DNA from: Pseudomonas akapageensis
Lineage (GTDB): Bacteria; Pseudomonadota; Gammaproteobacteria; Pseudomonadales; Pseudomonadaceae
NCBI RefSeq assembly: GCF_011355085.1
Contig: NZ_VXCP01000013.1
Coordinates: forward strand, 85,676 to 149,675
DNA: 64,000 nucleotides
Reading direction: 5' to 3'
Shown here: piece by piece, positions 59,341-64,000 of the stretch
Layout of the letters: each line of letters opens with the position of its first letter
Numbering within the stretch: position 1 is the stretch's first letter
The notes under the pieces: generated by a model
Told to the model about the DNA's origin: nothing
Database searches by the model: none
The model's input: only the letters and a program-made list of their open reading frames with translations
Position numbers and translations under genes: made by a program

Positions 59341-59793
59341 ATGCGAATCATCCAAGCAACCCTGGAGCACCTGGACCTGATTGCACCGCTGTTCGTCAGA
59401 TACCGCGAGTTTTATGGCGAACTGCCCTACCCCGATTCCTCCAAAGCCTTTCTGGAAAAGCGCCTGCGCCGCAAGGAATCGGTCATCTACCTGGCCTTGT
59501 CGGACGAAGACGACACCAAGCTCTTGGGTTTCTGCCAGCTTTACCCGAGTTTTTCGTCCCTGTCGCTCAAGCGCGTGTGGATCCTCAACGACATCTTCGT
59601 CGCCGAAGAAGCCCGTCGCCAGCTGGTGGCCGATCACCTGATCAAGACCGCGAAGAAAATGGCCAAGGAAACCCAGGCCGTGCGGATGCGCGTTTCTACC
59701 AGCAGTAATAACGAGGCCGCACAAAAGACCTATGAGTCGATTGGTTTTCGGGAAGACAAACAGTTCAAGAACTACATTCTGCCCATCGGTTGA
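59341..59793 (+). CDS. GNAT-family N-acetyltransferase
   Basis: A 150-residue acetyltransferase with the GNAT fold. Core segments are KLLGFCQLYPSFSSLSLKRVWILNDIFVAEEARRQLVADHLIKTAKKMAKE (beta4 and motif A) and MRVSTSSNNEAAQKTYESIGFREDKQFKNYILP (motif B). The acetyl-CoA loop R-R-Q-L-V-A is slightly off the usual R/Q-x-x-G-x-A. The substrate is unknown. It is followed by a 235-base gap with a TATAAT box. Confidence 0.87.
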   Translation: MRIIQATLEHLDLIAPLFVRYREFYGELPYPDSSKAFLEKRLRRKESVIYLALSDEDDTKLLGFCQLYPSFSSLSLKRVWILNDIFVAEEARRQLVADHLIKTAKKMAKETQAVRMRVSTSSNNEAAQKTYESIGFREDKQFKNYILPIG

Positions 59794-59889
59794 CCCCGTA
59801 TCCCGGGGCCATGCTCGCCGGATCACCTGGCGGGCGGCCCTCGGACACTCGCCGCTACAAACTGCGCAGGCAAATCCGTCGCCTGCCTC

Positions 59890-59895
59890 TATAAT
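59890..59895 (+). promoter_or_regulatory. -10 element before the DedA gene
   Basis: A perfect TATAAT 134 bases before the DedA start; the hexamer upstream is not a clear -35. The leader would be about 130 bases with no gene in it. Confidence 0.35.
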
Positions 59896-60028
59896 GCGCC
59901 CCTTCGAAATTGTGTGAATAATTACCCAGGCTCTCGCGACTTGGGTGGCGTCCGTCATTTTCCACAGCGATTTCACACATATTTTCTCGACGGCCCGTAG
60001 TATCGGGTTTTAACCACAGGTAGCGCGC

Positions 60029-60685
60029 ATGGAATTCAACCCGCTGGACATCATTCTGCATCTCGATGTGTACCTCGAAATGCTCGTCACCAACTACGGT
60101 AACTGGATCTACGCCATCCTCTTCATGGTGATTTTCTGCGAGACCGGCCTGGTGGTTACGCCCTTCCTGCCGGGCGACTCACTGCTGTTCATCGCCGGTG
60201 CCGTCGCCGCGGGCGGTGGCATGGACCCGGTACTGCTCGGCGGCCTGTTGATGGCAGCGGCGGTTCTGGGTGACAGCACCAATTACGTCATCGGACGCAC
60301 GGCGGGCGAACGCCTGTTCCGCAATCCGAATTCGAAGATATTCCGCCGCGACTACTTGCAGCAGACCCACGAATTCTATGACCGCCATGGCGGCAAAACC
60401 GTGACCCTGGCGCGCTTCCTGCCCATACTGCGCACCTTTGCCCCCTTCGTGGCCGGTGTCGCGAAGATGCCTTACCCACGCTTTCTGACCTTCAGCGTCG
60501 TCGGCACCATCGGTTGGGTCGGCGGGCTGGTAACGCTCGGCTATTTCTTCGGCAACGTGCCCTTCATCAAGCAACACCTGTCGCTGATGGTCGTAGGGAT
60601 TATCGTAGTATCGATGCTGCCGATGATCATCGGCATGGTTCGCAGCCGCCTGCAGCGCAATGCCGCCAAAGCCCATTCGCGCTAA
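60029..60685 (+). CDS. DedA-family membrane protein
   Basis: A 218-residue DedA/DUF1195-type inner-membrane protein with about five helices. Family segments are FCETGLVVTPFLPGDSLLFIAGAVAAGG, AAVLGDSTNYVIGRTAGERL and GGKTVTLARFLPILRTFAPFVAGVAKMPYPRF. DedA proteins support membrane potential and recycle polyprenyl phosphates. It lies three bases before mtfA. Confidence 0.92.
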   Translation: MEFNPLDIILHLDVYLEMLVTNYGNWIYAILFMVIFCETGLVVTPFLPGDSLLFIAGAVAAGGGMDPVLLGGLLMAAAVLGDSTNYVIGRTAGERLFRNPNSKIFRRDYLQQTHEFYDRHGGKTVTLARFLPILRTFAPFVAGVAKMPYPRFLTFSVVGTIGWVGGLVTLGYFFGNVPFIKQHLSLMVVGIIVVSMLPMIIGMVRSRLQRNAAKAHSR

Positions 60686-60688
60686 GCC

Positions 60689-61516
60689 ATGTGGTCCCTG
60701 CAAGCCTGGCGCCGGCGTCGCACCCTTGCCCGACATCCGGTAGACCCGCAGATGTGGCAGCGGGTGCGCGAGCGCCTGGCCATCCTTGACGGCCTAAGCG
60801 CCGAGGAAGACCGGCACCTGCGTGAAACCAGCGTTCTGTTCCTGCAAGACAAGGTCCTCAATCCCCTGCGGGGCGTCGAACTCGATGATGAGAGCCGCCT
60901 GCTGCTCGCCGCCCAGGCCCAGCTGCCCCTGCTGCACCTGGGCGAGCTGAACTGGTACCAGGGCTTCCACGAAATCGTGCTCTACCCGGATGATTTCCTC
61001 AGCCCCCAGCGCCACCGCGACGCCAGCGGCGTGGAACACGAATGGGACGCCGAACACAGCGGCGAGGCCTGGCAACAAGGCCCGATCATCCTGGCCTGGC
61101 CCGGCGTGCTCGCCAGCGGCGGCTGGGAAGGCTACAACCTGGTCATCCATGAACTGGCGCACAAGCTGGACATGCTCAACGGCAACGCCAACGGCCTGCC
61201 ACCGCTGCACGCCAACATGCGCGTCAGCGACTGGGCCAGCGCCATGCAACACGCTTTTGATGACCTCAACCGGCACCTGGACCGCAACCCCCACGTCGAC
61301 ACGGCCATCGACCCCTACGCGGCCGAAAATCCCGCCGAATTCTTCGCCGTCACCAGCGAATACTTCTTCAGCGCCCCCGATCTGCTGTTTGAGGCGTATC
61401 CTGAAGTCTACCGCCAGCTGAAGCTGTTCTACCGCCAGGATCCACTGGCCCGCCTGCAGCACCTGCAACGCCTGCATCCCGACTACCAGGCCAGCCACGA
61501 ACACCCTCACAGCTGA
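60689..61516 (+). CDS. mtfA: Zinc-dependent peptidase MtfA
   Basis: A 275-residue M90-family metallopeptidase. The zinc site is NLVIHELAHKLDMLNG, with a third ligand in NPAEFFAVTSEYFF. In E. coli MtfA titrates the Mlc repressor; Pseudomonas has no Mlc, so its role is likely different. PGVLASGGWEGYNLV is another conserved block. It is probably co-transcribed with the DedA gene. Confidence 0.92.
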   Translation: MWSLQAWRRRRTLARHPVDPQMWQRVRERLAILDGLSAEEDRHLRETSVLFLQDKVLNPLRGVELDDESRLLLAAQAQLPLLHLGELNWYQGFHEIVLYPDDFLSPQRHRDASGVEHEWDAEHSGEAWQQGPIILAWPGVLASGGWEGYNLVIHELAHKLDMLNGNANGLPPLHANMRVSDWASAMQHAFDDLNRHLDRNPHVDTAIDPYAAENPAEFFAVTSEYFFSAPDLLFEAYPEVYRQLKLFYRQDPLARLQHLQRLHPDYQASHEHPHS

Positions 61517-61566
61517 ACGGTGTACCCGACATCCCGGCAAACGTGGCAAGCGCCACGGAATATGCC

Positions 61567-61572
61567 TATAAT
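61567..61572 (+). promoter_or_regulatory. -10 element before ppa
   Basis: A perfect TATAAT 39 bases before ppa; the hexamer at -35 (TGGCAA) matches three of six consensus bases. Confidence 0.4.
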
Positions 61573-61610
61573 CGCGACCAATTTTTGGCCAAACATGGGG
61601 GCAAAGCCCA

Positions 61611-62138
61611 ATGAGCTACAGCAAGATTCCGGCTGGCAAAGACCTGCCGAACGACATCTACGTCGCCATCGAGATTCCGGCCAACCACGCGCCGATCAAA
61701 TACGAAATCGACAAGGACAGCGATTGCCTGTTCGTCGACCGTTTCATGGCCACCCCGATGTTCTACCCGGCCAACTACGGCTTCATCCCCAACACCCTGG
61801 CCGACGACGGTGACCCCCTCGACGTGCTGGTCGTGACCCCTTACCCGGTCGCCCCAGGCTCGGTCATCCGCGCCCGCCCGGTCGGCATCCTGAACATGAC
61901 CGACGACGGCGGCGGCGACGCCAAAGTCATCGCCGTACCGCACGACAAACTGTCGCAGCTGTACGTCGACGTCAAAGAGTACACCGACCTGCCAGCCCTG
62001 CTGCTGGAACAGATCAAGCACTTCTTCGAGAACTACAAGGATCTCGAGAAAGGCAAATGGGTCAAGATCGACGGCTGGGGCAATGCTGATGCTGCCCGCG
62101 CTGAAATCATGAAGTCGGCTGCTGCCTACAAGGGCTGA
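61611..62138 (+). CDS. ppa: Inorganic pyrophosphatase
   Basis: A 175-residue family I soluble pyrophosphatase. The PPase signature is [10 protein letters not shown], with the other metal and phosphate ligands in [27 protein letters not shown] and [19 protein letters not shown] and in the C-terminal [15 protein letters not shown]. Essential for driving biosynthetic reactions. It ends at a strong terminator. Confidence 0.97.
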   Translation: MSYSKIPAGKDLPNDIYVAIEIPANHAPIKYEIDKDSDCLFVDRFMATPMFYPANYGFIPNTLADDGDPLDVLVVTPYPVAPGSVIRARPVGILNMTDDGGGDAKVIAVPHDKLSQLYVDVKEYTDLPALLLEQIKHFFENYKDLEKGKWVKIDGWGNADAARAEIMKSAAAYKG

Positions 62139-62153
62139 GTCGACAAGTGATGC

Positions 62154-62182
62154 AAAAAACCCCGGCTAGCCGGGGTTTTTTT
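62154..62182 (+). terminator. Rho-independent terminator after ppa
   Basis: Six A's, the palindrome CCCCGGCTAGCCGGGG and seven T's, 16 bases after the ppa stop. The symmetry allows termination in both directions. Confidence 0.92.
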
Positions 62183-62205
62183 ATGCCTGATTTGGGCAAC
62201 GTCCT

Positions 62206-62251
62206 CGTTCCCACGCTCCGCGTGGGAATGCCTCCTGAGACGCTCCGCGTC
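62206..62251. repeat. REP palindrome, family A (single copy)
   Basis: One 26-base unit (62206-62231) identical to those at 7871 and 52120, then the short AGACGCTCCGCGTC hairpin (62238-62251). The inverted partner unit is missing. Confidence 0.8.
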
Positions 62252-62385
62252 ACCCCCCGCTGATTGACGCGCGGCAACGAGGCAATTCTGAGTTCGAGGG
62301 ACGAAATTGCCTGCAGTAACGTTCCGTAACCTGCCTGCAGTCCAAAAACGTTACTTTTTTGCTGGGCATCGAGACTCAATATCAG

Positions 62386-62575
62386 TATGCTACGCCCCAC
62401 ATTCCGGCATCGGCCTGCTGCATGCACGCCCGACTGCCCGGCGCCACGGATGATTTTCCGTCTCGCCCTCCCCAGCCGACATCAGGTCGCTGGAGCAACG
62501 ATTGAAGGCGATTGCGGCTTACCAAAAATAAGCCAAGACCGTCCCCGAGAAGCCGGCCACAAGCCGGCTTTTTAA
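62386..62575 (+). ncRNA. Possible small RNA in the ppa-yfcE gap
   Basis: The 545-base gap 62139-62683 lacks a supported gene. After the ppa terminator and REP unit, it has a TATGCT -10-like box at 62386-62391, a hairpin at 62516-62521/62529-62534 and a terminator at 62550-62573. A 62-codon frame spans this stretch but has no ribosome site or recognisable sequence. Upstream, GCCTGCAGT occurs twice (62309-62317, 62333-62341) as a direct repeat. A transcript of about 180 bases is possible but weakly supported. Confidence 0.3.
62550..62573 (+). terminator. Orphan intrinsic terminator
   Basis: AAGCCGGC (62550-62557) pairs with GCCGGCTT (62563-62570) over a CACAA loop, followed by T's. No gene ends before it on the plus strand. 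Confidence 0.75.
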
Positions 62576-62683
62576 TGCCTGCTTGTTGCCCTTTCTTGTT
62601 CTCGTGACGTTAACTGCTCAGGTGAACTCACCTCCCCTGCTTCGCGCTACGGTCAGGAGCCTCACCAGCCCTCTGGAGCACTC

Positions 62684-63160
62684 ATGAATATCGGCCTGAT
62701 ATCTGACACCCATGGACTGCTCAGGCCTCAAGCTTTGGCCGCCCTGCAAAGCTGCGATCACATCATCCATGCAGGTGATATCGGAAAACCGGAGATCCTT
62801 GCAGCCTTGCGGCAACTGGCACCGCTGACCGCCGTGTACGGCAACATAGACCGTGATCAAGATTGGGCGCGGCACTTGTTGAAGATCGAAATCGTCAAGC
62901 TGGAAGGTTTGACCCTGCTTGTCACTCACGAACGCAAAGACGTACCTGAACCGTTACCACATGGCGTGCAAATGGTCGTAACGGGGCACTCTCATAAACC
63001 ATGCATCCTGGAAGATAATGGGGTGCTTTATATCAACCCCGGCAGTGCCGGTCCCCGACGGTTCAAGTTACCGATCAGTATGGGTTATGTGACCTGCGCC
63101 GCAGGCAAGGTCAACGGTGAACTGATCGACTTGGCGCCCGATACTTCAGTTGTCGCCTGA
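62684..63160 (+). CDS. YfcE/MJ0936-type metallophosphoesterase
   Basis: A 158-residue phosphodiesterase with a two-metal calcineurin-like site. Ligand motifs are LISDTHGLL (D-x-H), HAGDIGKPE, YGNIDRD, VTHER and VTGHSHKP. It resembles YfcE and MJ0936 proteins, which hydrolyse phosphodiesters in vitro. The natural substrate is unknown. No strong partner gene lies next to it. Confidence 0.9.
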   Translation: MNIGLISDTHGLLRPQALAALQSCDHIIHAGDIGKPEILAALRQLAPLTAVYGNIDRDQDWARHLLKIEIVKLEGLTLLVTHERKDVPEPLPHGVQMVVTGHSHKPCILEDNGVLYINPGSAGPRRFKLPISMGYVTCAAGKVNGELIDLAPDTSVVA

Positions 63161-63285
63161 TCCGTCCGACACCCTCCATCAGAAACGTCACCTTGCACCA
63201 CCCCCTCAAACAACGTTAGGCTTCCCTCGTCGCTGCAAATCCAGCGACCGGATGTGGAAGTCCGTACAAGCTAAAGGCGCACAAG

Positions 63286-63314
63286 CGCCCATTTCATGAA
63301 TGCTGGCGTTTTTT
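63286..63314 (+). terminator. Terminator-like hairpin in the DUF6124 leader
   Basis: CGCC-CATT (63286-63293) pairs with AATG and GGCG (63299-63302, 63305-63308) with a 2-base bulge, then six T's. GCGCC (63285-63289) can instead pair with GGCGC at 63276-63280 over an ACAA loop, so two foldings compete. It could end the yfcE-type transcript or act as an attenuator. Confidence 0.5.
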
Positions 63315-63331
63315 AATGCCCGCATCATCGT

Positions 63332-63416
63332 GTTATGGCAGCTGTGCGCGGGGCACTTTCGGGTGCGCCGGGTTCCTTTAGCCCCGGTCTTCCACACCTG
63401 CGTACAGCTGCCACCC
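63332..63416 (+). ncRNA. C4-antisense-RNA-like leader element
   Basis: A closing stem pairs 63336-63352 with 63397-63413 (17 bp with two G-U pairs). Inside are two more hairpins: GCAC/GTGC around 63353-63365 and CCGGG/CCCGG around 63369-63387. The loop segment CTTCCACA (63389-63396) and the segment AGCTGCCA (63406-63413) are complementary to TGTGGAAG (63422-63429) and TGGCAGCT (63436-63443) just downstream. That two-box layout is what the phage P1/P7 C4 antisense RNA uses. The match to the Rfam C4 family is from memory. Confidence 0.55.
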
Positions 63417-63420
63417 CCTC

Positions 63421-63443
63421 ATGTGGAAGTGAGATTGGCAGCT
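63421..63443 (+). promoter_or_regulatory. Paired target boxes of the C4-like RNA in front of the DUF6124 gene
   Basis: TGTGGAAG (63422-63429) and TGGCAGCT (63436-63443) are exact complements of two unpaired or switchable segments of the upstream C4-like element. They end 12 bases before the AAAGGAG ribosome site. A further TGTGGAAG copy lies upstream at 63253-63260. Confidence 0.5.
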
Positions 63444-63468
63444 CCATTAATGCTAAAGGAGCTTTACC

Positions 63469-63816
63469 ATGATCAAAATTGTTCCAGATCCGCCACCAGC
63501 CGTAGAAGAAACCTCTCCGACCGGCACCCTTCACGAAACCGCCGAAACCCTGTTCGGCTCCTGCGACGCAGGCCACGCTCCCCTCTTCTCCGTACGCGCC
63601 GGCATCCATGCCGAAGATGCGCTGATCCATGCCTCGCTGTATTTGAAGTGCGTCTGTGATACCGCCAATGCGGTGTGTAACAGCGATGCCGAAGTGCAGC
63701 AGGGGTTGTTGTGGTCTCTGTTGCATTCGGCGGAGATAGCCAAGGCGTTGGTTGATGCGTTGCTGGATGGGGCTGAGTCTCGGGCTTTGAGCAAGGCTGG
63801 CGAGTTGATGACGTAG
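63469..63816 (+). CDS. DUF6124 family protein
   Basis: A 115-residue protein of the DUF6124 (formerly DUF3077) group found almost only in Pseudomonas, often as several dispersed copies. It is mainly helical: a proline-rich N-terminus MIKIVPDPPPAVEETSP, then ETAETLFGSCDAGHAPLFSVRAGIHAEDALIHASLYLKCVCDTANAVC. AAAGGAG nine bases before the ATG gives strong initiation. The long structured leader (63161-63468) suggests post-transcriptional control. Function unknown. Confidence 0.85.
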   Translation: MIKIVPDPPPAVEETSPTGTLHETAETLFGSCDAGHAPLFSVRAGIHAEDALIHASLYLKCVCDTANAVCNSDAEVQQGLLWSLLHSAEIAKALVDALLDGAESRALSKAGELMT

Positions 63817-63821
63817 GTGAT

Positions 63822-63883
63822 GTAGCTTGCGACCGCTTTGCGGTCGTATCGCGGGCAATCGGAATGCCGCCCACCCGCTCCTA
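63822..63883. repeat. Degenerate REP-type repeat
   Basis: GCGACCG-CTTTG-CGGTCG hairpin followed by TATCGCGGGCAAT and ACCCGCTCCTA, an eroded form of the Pseudomonas GCGGGCAAGCCCGCTCC REP. The remaining bases to 64000 show no gene that I can support. Confidence 0.55.
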
Positions 63884-64000
63884 TGTATGGACTCGCCTAC
63901 ATTGTCTACCCGCTTTTGAACATGGTTACCCGGTTGCATCTATGTATCAGGCCTATCCGAGGAAGCGTTTCGCTTCTGGCCAACATCGGGGTGCGCGCGG

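Noticed and set aside
62387..62575. A 62-codon frame starting near 62387 as a second arfA-like gene with its terminator at the 3' end
   Set aside because: It lacks the KGKGSYRR motif and a ribosome site.

Overview
The window is chromosomal DNA of a Pseudomonas, most likely of the fluorescens/putida side of the genus. The evidence is high GC, dense gene packing, and a gene order that follows, as I remember it, the P. aeruginosa PAO1 stretch from about PA3958 to PA4031 (hrpB, amn, ladS-thiD-thiE-hemL, miaB-ybeZ-ybeY-corC-lnt, leuS-lptE-holA, lipA-lipB, the rod-shape cluster, mpl, the ethanolamine locus, ppa). Three families of Pseudomonas REP palindromes and a DUF6124 gene also fit. There are no rRNA or tRNA genes, prophage, transposase or CRISPR array.

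Layout. 1-12.4 kb: exonuclease (cut by the window edge), NYN protein, DUF2076, YciC-like membrane protein, EEP nuclease/phosphatase, HrpB helicase, small lipoprotein, FieF-type metal exporter, DUF6515, Lrp regulator, DUF2788, RluE, AMP nucleosidase. 12.4-27.4 kb: AidB-like acyl-CoA dehydrogenase, the LadS hybrid sensor kinase, thiamine and tetrapyrrole genes thiD-thiE-hemL, a Sel1-repeat protein, DUF1820, then miaB and the ybeZ-ybeY-corC-lnt run, YdcF and a small unknown protein. 27.6-45.1 kb: leuS-lptE-holA, a short arfA gene missed by length cut-offs, SltB3, then a long leftward block proA-nadD-rsfS-rlmH-mrdA-rodA-mltB-rlpA-dacC-ybeD-lipB-lipA devoted to cell-wall elongation, septal peptidoglycan turnover and lipoate synthesis. 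45.2-54.5 kb: AAG glycosylase, a DedA-PAP2 fusion, a LON-domain protein, lrgA-lrgB, a MaoC protein, a lipoprotein joining MORN repeats to a C13 (legumain-type) peptidase, an NAD(P)-binding protein, YceK, UbiX and Mpl.

54.6-59.3 kb is a rearranged ethanolamine locus. An EatR/AcoR-type sigma-54 activator is divergent from an aldehyde dehydrogenase that has a good sigma-54 promoter and two upstream 18-bp palindromes. It is followed directly by eutC, the small subunit of ethanolamine ammonia-lyase. The permease and eutB genes expected between them are absent. 59.3-64 kb: GNAT, DedA, MtfA, Ppa, a YfcE-type phosphodiesterase and a DUF6124 gene.

The most interesting non-coding signals are: a C4-antisense-RNA-like leader in front of the DUF6124 gene, with two complementary target boxes just before its start; a structured, terminator-ended RNA on the minus strand near 9.0-9.2 kb; a 147-bp CTAG-bounded inverted-repeat element whose ends supply the stop codons of two convergent genes; and an intrinsic terminator inside the arfA reading frame. 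Family assignments were made by reading the sequence without database searches, and gene-order comparisons are from memory.
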